This document shows positions 13,186 through 28,000 of a stretch of 64,000 bases of DNA, piece after piece. Origin of the DNA: Elysia chlorotica (lineage: Eukaryota; Mollusca; Gastropoda; Plakobranchidae); the NCBI GenBank assembly GCA_003991915.1, contig RQTK01000081.1, forward strand, positions 718,424-782,423. The letters run 5' to 3'. The notes beneath the pieces were generated by a model, which was given only the letters and a program-made list of their open reading frames with translations, had not been told where the DNA came from and searched no databases. Both the position numbers and the translations under genes were made by a program. How positions within the stretch are numbered: the first letter of the stretch is position 1; every line of letters starts with the position of its first letter.

Positions 13186-15318
13186 GAGAGACAGAGAGAG
13201 AAACAGAGAGAGAGATAGAGAGAGAAAGAGAGAGAGAGAGATACATCGACTGAGATATGACAGATGCAAACTGCTTTATTGGTTTGCTTGTTTTTTAAAT
13301 CTTCTTCATCTTTGTCAGAAGTCCAAAAACGTTAATTTTACATAGTTTTCAAAATATTGGTACACTACAAGAAGAGTCCATATCTGACCTTTGTGCTGGC
13401 GATGTAGAGGCCACTCATGTTCAGCCTGTTCTTCACTTGCTGGGAGTTGTACACTTGTAGGATGTCATTTCCGCCAAACTGGGGACAAATTAATCAGGAT
13501 TTGTATTAACAATGGTACGCTGCCCCTCACAAAAGGAATAAGTTTGAGAGGAACAATGGAATAAAACAGCATAAATCATGTTTCAGTATGGTTACTCAAG
13601 GTTTCTTACGATGTAATAGTAAAAGCTGCCAATTATGTGAAATTAATTCCAATATTATATTAATCCACCCAAAAACAGGAATAAAAAAAGAAAACATTAC
13701 ATCTTTGTATGGTGCAGGTAACATAACTCAAACACTGATAGATACATTATTTTATGAAAAGATCTTTCACAGCTCCATTTTTATTGTATTATAAAGTATC
13801 ATAAAGCTCAATTTAATATCACCTACTTAGGTCAACTAGGTATTTCCATATTGTATGACTGTTGTTTTTGGTTCTCTATGTAGCCTGACTTTAAGACCGA
13901 TAATGGCAGACTGGGCATATGCATAGTTGTAACTTTTCGACTTGAAACCGAATATATTGTAGTAAAACTGTTCAGGCTACATCTAGATCAATACCAAACT
14001 GATAACATGCAATTCACCTCTATATCACTGGAGTGCTGGCAATGTTCAAAGAAGTCCACTGGGAAGCTGACAGCGTTGGATGGTCTCCCTGGAAACAGAC
14101 AAGCAAGTCGATTTCACAAAGGGCTTCGTACAAGGAACAGACAAATCACAAAAACCCTCTCCACAAAAACCCTTTCCTCAATATTACCTTATAAACAAAA
14201 GCTCTAAGTAAAAGGGCTTCTTCTCACAAGGAACAGACAAATCATAAAAGTTGCTCTTTAGAAAAACTAATTCCTGATATTGCCCTTAAAACACTACATC
14301 TTGCATTTGGTAAAAAGTTGAAATCTAAAGACTAAAAGAATCCTGATTTTGCCTTTACCTGACTTGACAATTTTCTTTTTCTTGACAGGCTTGATGGCCG
14401 CTATGGGGCTAGTTGGCTGCAGGCTGGGAGACATCCAGTAGTTGGTTGCATCTACGTTGGCCATGTAGATACGCAGGCTGCCGTCCTCACACAGCAAAAT
14501 CATTGTGGTGCGGTACTGCAAATAACAAAACAGTATTCTACTGCAATGAGAGCAAGTTCGTAAACATTAAAAAAAAATTGTTACTTCTGGAAAACAAAGT
14601 CATGTTCACAGTGTTATTCTCAGCTCAAGAAATGTATGTTAAATAGCAGAATCAGAGTTTCGCAAAATAGATAGCGGGTTGTCTGGGATGGAGAGTAAAA
14701 GAAATGATATTTTTACAAGGTGTCACTTACCTGGTCAGAATTAGATGCCGGGTGCCGGATGGCAACAACATCCTGGATCTGAAGAAAGGAAATGATAAGT
14801 GGGTTGATTTGAGATTCAGAGAGATCTTTAACACAGAAAACAAAGGCTATGATGAATTATAACATTCCTTTTTTCCTCTATATTTCCATTAAACCGGCTA
14901 AAGGAGGCTTACAGGTAACTTTGCAAGGGATGAAGCTAATAAATATTGATATTGGTCCAGATTTAGAAAATTCCAAAGAGAAAATATGGATAAAAAGTAT
15001 TGCAAGCTCAGTCTAGTTATACCAGCACTCAAGTTGATCGATTCTACAGTAAATCAATAATCTTGAAAGGTACAAAATGAATGTTTTAGGTAAAATTGTT
15101 TAGTAGCGAGCATGTGAAGGCAGAGCCCACCTTAGCCTTGGAGGGCTGCACTTTGATCTCCTGCAGCATGATGAGATCTGGTTTGACCATGAGCACAATG
15201 GGATTATTCGTGCTCTGCACCATGCAGTACAATAGGCCAGTGTGGCCCGGCACTTCAGACCATGACACCAGCGGCTGCGAGCTGCCTGCTTTGGCTCCTG
15301 GGGTGGCTCTGTCAATGA

Positions 15319-15394
<76 letters not shown>

Positions 15395-15965
15395 TTCTTC
15401 TATATAGCAGATGCTCCCAATGTTGTTCTACCCGCTTTACATTTTAAGTTTAACAAGCATAAAAGATAAAAAAAAATAAAAAATTAATGGTATACGTATA
15501 AAAAATTTTGGTTGCTTTTTTTTTCAACTTTAAATGTATTTGGCTTGGGTTGGTTTTTTTAAATGTGGGCTTTGCACAGAAAATTCAAATCGACAATTGA
15601 CAATAGATCCTAGGTACGTTGCAATTCTGAATACATTAAAAAAGGAGTGTATAATTTTCCCTTACCCTTTCAAAGTAATTGGGAAGAGATTGGTTACACA
15701 AGCAAGGTCTTTTGCAACGGGAGCAGCAAATGTTTTACCTGTGGAAAGAAAAAGTGTTATAAAGTTATAGATCCTCAGCTATAAAGATGAATTTTACATA
15801 TTGAACAGGTACATAACTGTAGCTGCCAACTTTTGAGAAAGCAAGTACAAATAATACAGAAGAGAAACACAGTCACAACTTATCCAATCAAAGACATTGT
15901 ACAGTATGTATAACATCTTTGAGTATAATGCAACAATACGCAGCCTGCCGGAAGTGTGCATGTGT

Positions 15966-16004
<39 letters not shown>

Positions 16005-19000
16005 TGTGTGAAAGAATGGCAGCCATTGTGCCTAGCAATACAAAAATAAGAAACTGTTTGTCTGATCGTGCGAGAGTAAGAACTGTTAGGGGACCGGCAC
16101 TTGACAGCAAAAATGGTTTAAAGACTAACAGGTCACCCCAAAAAACTGGATTCTTGGGACAAAAAACCTCTACCTAGCACTGGTAAACAAAGTCAGGGGA
16201 TTTCAGGATGGTCAGATCGCCGGCATAATTGCTGCAATAGTATTAGCTATTTACCGTATTTTTTAACCAAGAAGAGATGTGAATGAACGATTAGTCTAAA
16301 AGTTTATTAGAGACTCGGACGACCCCAAGGCCACAAAGCATAGGGGGTACTTATGAGAATTAAAAAACGACTGGACTAACCAAGTGTTCTTGCCGAAAAT
16401 GTCAGCAAGTACTGAGCGGTCGACGAAACACAATTTTTAGCTGGGTATTGTCAAATACGTTTTTTTTCAACCAGATAAGGACGTAAGTACTTGGGAGGTC
16501 AAATATGTACTAAATACGTATAATACGTACTAGTTGGCAGCTATGCATATCCTTACATGAAACTATTCCAAGAAAACATTCATACATAAAGTGGTCTGAC
16601 CAGGAAAAATGATAGAGATCTTCATTTATATTTTATATATGGCTTTGCTAGACTGCTTTTAAAAAGCTAATGTAACCAAGAGCAGAAGTCTTATTATCAT
16701 TACACAAGGCAATAAGAAAAGTTCTTTCTTTTGTTGTTTTTAAATCACCGAGAATAAATTGGTTAAGATTTATGTCAATATTAGATGAAACGCTAAAAAA
16801 GAGTGAAATCTGCGGCTCACCGCTGCTGTAGCTGAAGAAAACAAGCTGCAGGGCATGCGAGTAGTAGATGGACTCTCCACCTCCCGCCACTTGGCCGTTT
16901 ACATCCTGGGGAAAAAATAATGCATTGTGACAGTTGATCAGGAAGCCCATGCTCAATTCGTCTCTCCTTTCTTTTCAAAGTTTTTTAATTTGAAGGATTC
17001 TGTTTAGTCCTCCCAAGATCATAAATTTTTAAAAAGAAAAAAAAAAAGAAAAGAACAGAAAAATAAAGAAAAAATGTATATCCCCCCCATAAAGTTCAAT
17101 ATTACTTTGGGTGCATTAAAGCAGTAAGGGTTCTAAGACCAATGCTATCTAAATTTTGACTCATGTTTTTGTTCCATCTGATAAATCTAGATCCTTGCTT
17201 CTTCCTTTTTTTTTGTACCATCTTTAAGAACAATATCTTGAAGGTCCTGATGCAATATTTTTCATAAGCAATCAAGCAATTATCTTTTTAATTTCAACAA
17301 AGCAGTTTTTATAATTAGTTCTGTTATTTCTGTAGCTTGTGGATTTTTGCCCCATTTCTACACGATCGAAAGGATACTCCCATATCTTTCCTACCCCTCT
17401 AACAAGTTGTACCTTGAGATCAGCGTGCGTCACCTCCATCACGTTGGTGATGTAGAAGGGCCCGTGGCGGGCCGAGCTCGAGTCATCCAGCGTCTGGGTG
17501 TAGATGTAGCCTGACGACGCCATCAACACCATTGCGCGGCTCTCATCATTGAAGATGAAGGTCACATCGCGGATCTTGCCGCTCGGCAGTAAGAAGTAGT
17601 ACTGCGGACTTATGGCGTCCGCTCCCAAGTCATAGATCTGAGATGAAGAAACAGGGCTGGAATGCTTACTTTTTCTACCTTTACTGACAAGACAAAGTCT
17701 TTGGTTTCCAAAGAAGCTTTATACATTACTTCTGTTGTTTTGATTCAATTGTCTTTTTTTCCCCTTCAAAATATATATCATTGGCAAGATAAGTTTCTAT
17801 TTTTGGAAAAATGTTCTATTGGGGCTATGAACTAACGAAGGAATGATAAATTAAGAAATACTAAAAACTTCAGGTGTACTTGTGTTAAAACCATCAAAGA
17901 AAACAGTAGAAAAGGCAGAAATGCATGTATTTCTTTTTTCTCAATTTCAGTTTAGATTTAATACAGGCAAGAGAAAACAAAAACAAAAAACATACCTTCA
18001 CAAAATCGACTGTGACAATGGCAAGCTCAGTTTGGGAACCTGGCAGCCACAGTGCCTAAAACAAAAAAATGAAGAAAGAATTTTGATCAGCTTAGGCCTG
18101 AAAAGTATTTGTTAATAATCTGGAGAGAAAAAAATGTAAGATCAGTAGAACTAGGGTTACAGTGAAGACCATGAACAGATTTTTCTGAACATTTTTTTAA
18201 ATTCCCATTTGAATTAAAATAAATACACAATTTAATATTCTTTCAAAATCTTTGGAATGTTAACTTACTTTCATTTAAACTTTTGCCCGTCTTATGTTAA
18301 TACATGTTGAAAAATTTAACAGATATAAGTAATATTTCAAGTTTCAGCCTTGGATTAGAGTAATTTACAGTGAGATAAAAATGTTATTAAGCAGCCTTGG
18401 CATCCATTTCAGACCTTGATGATAAAGTTTCCTGTTGTAAGAGATGGGTGTAGAACCAAATGATCCGCAACGGTTCCTGAACTTGTAAATGTCATCACAT
18501 GGCATTCCTGAGAAAAGAATGAAAGCATAGCTAGTTTAAATACTTAATATTTTTTTAATAACACTAGGACTCAGAGATGCCACCCAAACCTGGCAAAAAT
18601 TACGGAGCTTTGGTAATGCAGAAAATTTTTAAGATTTTCATCCGTCTCTGAAAAGGTCCCTGATATGATCAATGGTTACATATACTAAAGTTTACATGCT
18701 GCTACACAGATATAGTGCAGGGATACCATGACTCTGCCTCATCTGGTCACTTTATACTGGCACTGACCCTACCATTAGGGGACCAAGTTACTAGAGCAGG
18801 GCTCAAACCACAAGTCTCCTGCGTCGGAAGCCGATGTTATACCCCAGGGCTATTGCGCCTCATACAACACTAGAACTAGAAATCAGTCTAGATGTAAGTT
18901 TACAACAATGTTTCTGTCATAGTTTTCTTTGTCAAGTAAATCTTCCGATGACACTTGCTGATAAATCAACATCAAATATGATACGTCATCACACTTTTGT

Positions 19001-22000
19001 TAAAAATTTTAACTTTTTCAGCATTGCAAGTGCTCATTGTTCCAATCAGTTGTGATTTTTAACTGTGTGCTTTATAATAATTGCTTTATGGTAAAACAAT
19101 ACATGAAAAGCTAACCTAGTAACACATTCAACAAGAAATAAACCTTCACTTATACAAAATTTATCATTTTTTGACATTTGCTGTGATTTTTGGATTTAAA
19201 CAGGCTTTCCAATGCAACTAAGCTTGGCATAGAGGTAAAAAATTTTAATACCACATTAAAGAGTCAGTCCAATTAGTGTGGGAGCATTAAGGTAAACTCA
19301 ACATCCATGTTTTTCTAGGCATGACCAACCTTAAGGCCACAGACAGCTAGGTAGTCTTCATTGCAGGGATTGCCTGTGATTGAGAGCACTGTGAAGGGCA
19401 CTGGAGCAGAGGACAAGCGCTGGATAGAAAGAGAAAACAAAGGATAGTTCACAATTTTAAAGTAATACATGCTGCAAGTCATGAATGCTGAAAAATATGA
19501 GTGACATGACAGTTAACACTACAAAAAACTGCTCAGTCCCACAATACAGGGTGTATGGGGGCTTTTTCTATGATATTTTTGTATGTAGAGTACAGTCCTG
19601 AAGCTGAACACACTTGAAGAGTGAACTTTTGTATGGAAATGAGAACAATTGGCAATTTGTGTAGACACAGAGGAATAGCGTAGAATTGTCACAATTTCTA
19701 CTTAAGAGGTTGTTTTTCTCAGTTCCTGTGTCTACAAATGTGACAATTAAAACAATTCCTATAAAAAAAAACAACTAATAGAAATATTTGAAAATGTCAA
19801 GAGGTCCATAACACAACAAAAATCTAAGTTTAAGAATCAATGCACACAAAGCAAAAACAAATTTCTGACTTCCCAGCTCTTTTCCAGGCCTTCATACATA
19901 CAATTATTCCTATCAATACCATCGAAGATTATTGTTCCCTGTATACAATAAAAGCTTTGCGCTTACAAGAAAATAATGTGCCCCTTACTGTAAGAGTGAG
20001 CTTCTTTGTGCTTGAGGCTGCCTGTTTGAGCCTAAAAAAAAATGTGTCCATTGATGCCAACTGGATCAACATTTCTTCATTGAAACTTTTTGCGTAAAGA
20101 GGCATAGCCTATTTAATCATAAAAGACAAACTTTAGACAGCCCCATACTGAACCCTGATCTGCCAATGTTTTTTTAAGTGAAAATCTTTAAATCTCCGGC
20201 GCCCCCCTTACAGTAAGTGTGAGCTTCTTCTTGCTCGAGTCTGCCTGCTTGAGCAGGGCGCTGAGCTGCCAATGTTTTTAAAACTGAAAATCTTTAAATC
20301 TCCGGTGCCCCCCTTACAGTAAGAGTGAGCTTCTTCTTGCTCGAGTCTGCCTGCTTGAGGAGGGCGCTGAGCTGCAGGATGGTCATCTTGCCCTTCTCGT
20401 GGCTGACGGCCAGGTGCTGCCGCTTGCCCTGCGGTGACGACAGCACACACATGGCCACTCTCCGCAGCATGTGGGCCGTGATGAGCTGCCGGATCGCCTG
20501 GCCCTGGTCTCCGCTGTAGTTCATGCGCACGTTCTCAAAAGCTCCTTCCTGTGAGCCCAGGGTCACCGTCTAGAAAGAAGAAAGAAAGAAAAAGATAAAC
20601 TTATTGTAAACAGTACATTCTCGTCTCATCTAAAAAAAACTTGAGTATCCAAAGGTTAATTATGATCATAAATACAAGTCTGTTTTCAGCTGAAAAAGAA
20701 GCATTTTAAATGTTTCTTCTCTTGGACTTTTCTAATTGTTTTTCATGTCTTGTTCAAAATGTTTCTATCACTTACAACCTTCAAGTTGCCTTTTCCACCT
20801 GAAAGTTTTTCTTGTTCACAACAAGTGTATAGAGTGCTAGATCAAATCCAAGACAATATGTGTATAGAGTGCTAGATCAAATCCAAGAGATTCCACTGAC
20901 CATCAAACTGTCGACGGTGGTCTCCACCTCCTTGGGCAGGCGGTGCAGATCAGCGAGAGCGCGGTGGGCGTTGACGCTGCTCCCTGCATGGGACGCTGAG
21001 CGGTAGCGCTCTGTCAGGATCGGCACAACATCTTCCAACAACTGCAGCACACTCTGCACAGTGTCAGAGCAGTTCTGAGGGAGACAGTCAACGTTAACAC
21101 TTAGAAGCATGGACTCTTTTCATGACCATTTTCTAAACATTATATGTTTTTGCCAAAACGGGTTCGTTTTCGACCAGTAATTTTCAAAGGATTAAAAAAT
21201 ATGATTATTCCTAACCGTGTGTCAATACATTAAAAATTTTTCTTCCACTCATTTGTGAGTTCATGAGATCCGGGGTAATAAAATCATGCTCAAGGTCTGA
21301 AGTGAATGGGGTCCAAATATACCCCCGTTATACGGATGCCCATTTTATTGTTTTTACCTCTCTACAAAACAGGGGTCGAAATATACCCCCCGATGTACGG
21401 ATAGGAATGGGTTTTTTTCTTGTGTACAACACATGGTGTAGAAATGTACCCCCCACGGTTCAGGTGGGAAAATACGATATACGAAAAGGGCTAACTAAAT
21501 CTTATCTGTCAACAGACAGGCATGCGTAGAAGTTCAAGGAATATTCTGCATCATCGATACCTGTATCTTTTCTTAAATAATTCTTGGCAAGGAATTACTG
21601 TTGAGTCTAGTCTTGTTCAATTTGAAATGCACTTGAAAATGTGAAGCAAAGCGCAGCTTACTAAAAAATATACTAGATATTGATTAAATTATAAAGAAAA
21701 AAGAAAAAACAAAGATATCTACTGCAGGGGTTTAGGGTAAAGACATATTCAACTACTGATGAAATTATTTTTTTATGGCAAAATTCAGAACATCAGTAAA
21801 AATTCTAAAAATTCATTTGGCATTTTTATCTACTTACCACAAAGCTGATAAGCTTGTCTTTGTAACTCTGAAAAGGAAAGAAATTGTAAGATCAGATGGT
21901 TTGACAATACATGTTTTATTGGTTTGTTTGCCTTCTTTTATTTTATTTTTTTTATTCATTGTTTTAGGAATCATACGCTTGAATGATACAATATACACAA

Positions 22001-25000
22001 TTTGCCTAAATGGGAAAAAAGGTGTTTCCAGTGCTAGTTATATTCAAAGATTCAGTCATGACATTAAATTGACCCCCAGAAAATCTACTTTAAAAGAAGT
22101 TCAAATACACAAGAAAAACAAGAACAAGACCCAATTTTGAATGTACAGGTGGTACCTGTATCTATCGATAGAGAGCCACAAGAACCAATTTTGAATGTAT
22201 AGGTGGTACCTGTATCTGTCGATAGAGAGCCACAAGAACCAATTTTGAATGTATAGGGGGTACCTGTATCTGTCGATAGAGAGCCTCCCGGGCCATGTTG
22301 ATCACTTGCAGGGACTTCATGCTGTCTGCTGGCCTTCCCTCGTGGTCGGGGGAGGGGGACAGCCTGCGGCGCAGGGAGCTGTGATGCTGCAGACTCTCTA
22401 GAGCAAACGGCGACTGAGTCATGGGCGACAGGCCGCTTTCTAGGCCAGACTGAGCTGTTCTCTTTACCAGAGCCTAGAAACACATTATCACAATTTTATA
22501 ACATTATTTACTTTCTAGGCCAGACTGAGCTGTTCTCTTTACCAGAGCCTGGAAACACATTATCACAATTTTATAACATTATTTACGTTCTAGTCCACAC
22601 TGAGCTGTTCTCTTTACCAGAGCCTAGATACACATAATCACAATTTTATAACATTATTTACAAAGGAAACAAAAAGCTATATAAGAAATCAAGTAAATGT
22701 TAGCCTAATTTTTTTTTCTTCTAAATTTTTCACCTTCTTTTGAGACCAATCTTGTATCTGTAACAAAAAATGAAAAATGTACCCAACAAGAGTTTAGGCA
22801 GACAATGACCAGCTGAGTGTAGAGGTAAAACTATACGATACTTCTACTACTATGCTAAATCAGTTTAAGCATAGCCATACTTTTATTAATGTAAATAATG
22901 CAAACAACATTCCTAACCTTGCAAGAGCCATCGTCTTTGGCCCCGCAGTCACAGAAGAAAGAGCCAAACTTGGCGTAGGTGAGATCGTGGTCCTTGTGGC
23001 AGACCTTGGCACACACAGTGCACACTCCCACACCGTCCACCATCTTACACGTGTGGCAGTGGTACCTGTTTAAGTGTTAAGGGTGAAAGTTTGAAAGTTT
23101 GGCTTACAAACATTGATAGTTGAATAAAGTGTGGTCAATTATATCTGAAGTCTGTAGCAGAGTTTCATGTTTATTGCATGCACAAATTCTGAGCTTGAGT
23201 CCAGGTAAAGCAGAGCAGAGAAAGTGGGATTTTAAATTCATACATAACGTGGTTAAAATCAGAAAGAAACATTTTGTGCAGCTGTGGGGGATCACACTTA
23301 TCTCAAAAACTGCTCAGCATCCATGACATGATAGAAGAATCAGATTTGGATTTCCACTATCATAAACAAAGGAAAAAAATAGCAAAAAGATTGTTACCTG
23401 CACATGAATGTAATCAAGAAACAGGAGATGTGGTACATAAAAAATGATTGTTATATATTTACAAAGGCAATGGTGATAAAGTGAAACAAAATTGATTTGC
23501 ACTTAATACTTGATGGGTGAACATCTTACCAATGCTGATTCATGAACTCCTTTTGAGTGATGGTGAATGTGCACAGCTTGTTGTTGAGAGTCTCTTCATC
23601 CTAAAACAAATAAATAAAAATTAGAAAAAAAGAAAGAGCACTGCATTTGTAGACTTTTATGGTAGAGCTATTTGAATATGTACCATAAGTCTTTCAGGGA
23701 TATATGAAAAAAATTGCAGGGAACGTTTTTCAAAGGCAAAAAATGTAGATATTTCTTGAACACATTCGGTTAGCTTCTAAAACATTCTCAACATAATATA
23801 CAATTATCTCTATTTCACAAGTATTCCCTTCCAACAGCAAATAGAGAACTTTAATCCATATTCTAAGATTTAAGAGCCTAATAGTTTCACATACCGAATC
23901 CTCTCCTGTTGAATCTTCCTCTTCATGTGCCAAGTCCTCTGCCCACTCTGCCTCATTCTCAAACATGGGCACCGGCTCTCTCTCGACCAGTGGAGAGTAG
24001 GAGCGAGCTCGCTCTGACGTCCCCTTCAGGGCTCCCAGTATCTCTCCCACATACGACAACAGGCAGCACAGTGTCTCCAGGAGGCCTTGCTACAAACGGA
24101 GAAAGTCCAAAAAATACTTTAATGTATATTTCAGCATAATTTATAATTATATAGTTAAACAATCATTGAATAGTTTCAATAGATTAACCAGTTATACCTT
24201 TTGCATCATCCAAATTATAATTTAAATAAATAATCTGAGTTTTCCAGACCTGTCAACTACACTAGTTCCAAGCTGGGACCCCTCCCTCACAATATAGATG
24301 ATACTCTGTTACACAAAGCTTAAAATCAAGTACAACATTTTTTACCTTGAGCCAGGTATGGCATTATTACCCTACAATTCAAAAATTTATTAGAGTACAT
24401 AAATTATTCTAATTCCAACCAAAAAAAAACTGATATAAATGTCTTATGTTCAGTCACTGATTGCCAAAGCTAATAATATGAAAAGAAACAAATGCCTGAG
24501 GATAAATTATTCTAAAAAAAAACCACATTAATCTTCTATTGCATGCAAAAAAAAAACCCAATAGAATTTGATGTAAAATACACTCCAGATAAATTAGTTG
24601 AGAACTTAAAAAGATGGCTTTCATTCTACAATTTTATGCTTCAAATAAAAAACAAAAACACAACTTTTCCTTACTTTCTCCTCTTCATTGTTCAGCGCCG
24701 ATTCAAGTACTTCTTTCTGGGTCAAGTTTGACTTGCTGTATGGATGTGAAGACATAAAATATATACGTACAAACTCAAACCAAAAAAGCAATACGCAAAT
24801 TGTAATGGAGATAAAATTAAACTGTTTGCAAAATATTTATAACGTAGAAACCATAAACGACTCCAAATTTGGACAGTCAAAAGCATTGCTCCAATTGGAA
24901 TTCACACACTGAAACTTGTTTGCAAACTTATCTTTTGACGAAAGCCACATGGCATAAAATGTAGCTTTCTACTCTTTCCCAGAAACAATATCCGAAAAAA

Positions 25001-28000
25001 GCAATATTTCTAGAAACAATCTCTAGTACTTTTTATCTACAAATTGACATAGCCTTTTGATCTTACAAAGCTACCCATAAGTTTTTGACATACATAGGAC
25101 CCTAAGTTTTGGTAGCTTACAACTCGTGATAAGCCTGTTTATTCTTATATCTTAGAATAGGTCGTAAGCTTAGCACAATGTTGTACTTAAGGCGCAGAGT
25201 GTATAATTAATTTAACGTCTATTCTATCACTACATTCGTGCACAGCATGCTCACAAGTGCAACAAACTACGCCTCACCAGAGCTCCAGCCACTGAATGAC
25301 CGACTGGAAGAGCAAAACATGGCCGTAGCCTGAGCCGGCGCCTGCCAACGTCTGCATGACGGCCATGAGGTCAGGGAAGGTCCGGAGATCAGCGGGCCGA
25401 CCCGACTCTAACAGCGGAGCACCCATGGGCAGCAAGGCATGCAGAATGACCATCACGCCTTCCTCACCGATTGGACTGAGGAGAGGAGATAGGGGAAAGG
25501 CAGAAATGGTGAAACAACTTTAGTGCTCACATTATACCTATCAGGAAAAGATATAATTACAATTTAATATTAATATATTAATATTTATAACACATTTTGT
25601 TTTATTATTAAACTTACAGAACTTGACATTGATATTTGTTGGACCAAAAAGAACATTATGAGGAAATATTCAAAGGACTAATTATTGATCATACTTTAAA
25701 ATATTAATGTTAAAACTTAAAAAATCTGCAGAAACATTTAATGCATGTTCTTGTTATGTTGCAGTGGTAAATACAATCTTATATTTTCACATCTATTGCT
25801 GTGTCAAAAAGTAAAACTTATTATTTATCAAGAAATATGCATCTTTGATTCATTGCACCTTATATTGGACTTATGTAATATATACAAAATTGTGACTTCC
25901 AGAAATCTCATAAAACGTTTCTGAGACATTAATTGTTCTCTTTCTATAGCTCTTTCAATGCAGTTGATTATGAATCTGAGGTCTGGTTTACTTTTGATTT
26001 TTTTCACAACTGATCGTTCATTATTCCTTTCAGTTTCCATGCACTGTCTGTCCAGCTTACCTTTTATCTTTGACAATGTGCTGAACAAGAACTCGCAACA
26101 GGTAATTGTTTTCCTTCACAGTTGCCACAGCAGATGAGTCCTGCAGGATCAGATAAAAAATCTTAGGTTACAGACATGAATATTAGTAGGAAGCATTTTA
26201 TTTTTTTTCCTTTTCATTTTTACTCTAACAATTATAATATAAAAAATACAAGAGGCATCCCTAATTTAGAAAAAAAAAAACAAGTTTAATTGTATCCTAT
26301 TTACATTTCAATTATTGTGTTTACAACCAAAAATTTATGGCATTTTGCCATTGTAAGCAGAGGTTTCTTATAACCTTGTTTTCCAGAACTTGACCAATGT
26401 AAATTAGTGTGTGCATTACATATTTCTTTTGATTTTTTTTTTTATCCCTTTGTTCTGTTTTGCAAACCTTATTGATAATAATACAAGGAATTCAAACACA
26501 CTCCTATCTCTTTCTTTAACTTGTTTACATTTCATTTTCTGAAATCCCTCTATTTTTCTTAACACTCAATGATTTATAATTTAAAAAAATTAAATCTAGT
26601 ATAAACCAAGCCAAAAACAATTTTCTCTCTTCAAAGCCATGTGCACTTCACCTCAGGAGATCCTTTGACAATCTTGGTGAGGAGGTTCTGCACATCTCCC
26701 TTATCCACCGAGGCCAGACCCGTGAGACCCTGGCACAACGCTGGCAGATTTTCATCCTTCGGTTCTTGCTCAGCTGTAAAATGCCAAGCGCACAAACACA
26801 GACAAACAGTACACATGTTAGACTTAAGAGTTTGTGTTTGATGCATGTCAGCACAGTAAAGGCTATATTGTGCTCATGATGTCCTAGACAGTCTGTTGTT
26901 ACAGCACACTGGTAATGGTGACCTTTTATTTCACAGATTGCTTAAAGCATAATATTTGTAGGCATGTGTAAGATTATCATCAAAGTTAAATTTAGTTATA
27001 TACGTCAATGTCTTTCACAAACTTGAGGATAAACATTATGAGAAATTTAGACCCTTGCACAGAGTAATAGAACTCATGATTCATCTAAAAATATTTGAAT
27101 CTTACTGTTGTTTCAATAAAAGACAATTTGAAAGCATTAGTGGCTCATTGCAAACCTCCAAAGTAATGATTTCCCAAATAAAATTTTCTAATTTAAGTAC
27201 ATTATATCTTCGTTCCCATCAGGGAAACAAAAACAAGAATGAGTTTGAACTTTATTCAAATCGCAGTTTACCTAGTTAAGCACATAATATTTTTGCTCAT
27301 ACATACCTAAGAGAAACAGCTTGTTGAAGAGTTCAAGAATATGGCTGGTGTAAGTGTCACTCAGATTAGTACGAGCAATCGATAACAGCAAGGATGTCAT
27401 GTCTGCACAATAGGAATAAATAACAGAGCGACAAAGGTATTTACTTCTGATTAGCTTCATTTGAAGTCTCATAGATATAGACACAAGAAGAAAAATTCAT
27501 GTATATTCAAAGGCAATACATATTCAAATTGCTTGGATTTTAATGTTGAATATCTTTTTAAAATTACATTATAAAAATGTCCAAATGCAAAGCTTTAAGT
27601 ATTTAGCTGTTTTAAAAAATGAAAAGATGAGTTTATAAGGAATGTTGCATACCTGCAGTTTCAGTGTAGACAGCTTTGAAAGCTTTGCGTGCTGCGGGCT
27701 TCTCCAGACTTGCCTCCATGAACTTGATGCACACGTACAGAATTTTCTCATCAAGAGCACTGAGATCAAAAAGGAAAATATTATTAGTTCTATATCACAC
27801 CCTTTTCTAGAAACTCAGTCTCTCTAGTCACTCTTCTTCTGCTAGGTTGAAAAGAGGCAGGTCTCATAATCTTTAAGTTGCAAAGTACATTGGATTTACC
27901 ATTACAATACATTTAACTGTTCGTTTTTTTTTCCTTCTTCAAAACATAATAATTCATATTAAAGAATGCAATATACATGTGCCTAATGCTTTATATAAAG

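Noticed and set aside
12644-13269. Ser/Leu repeat frames on the minus strand
   Set aside because: Translation of the (GA)n microsatellite and N; not coding.
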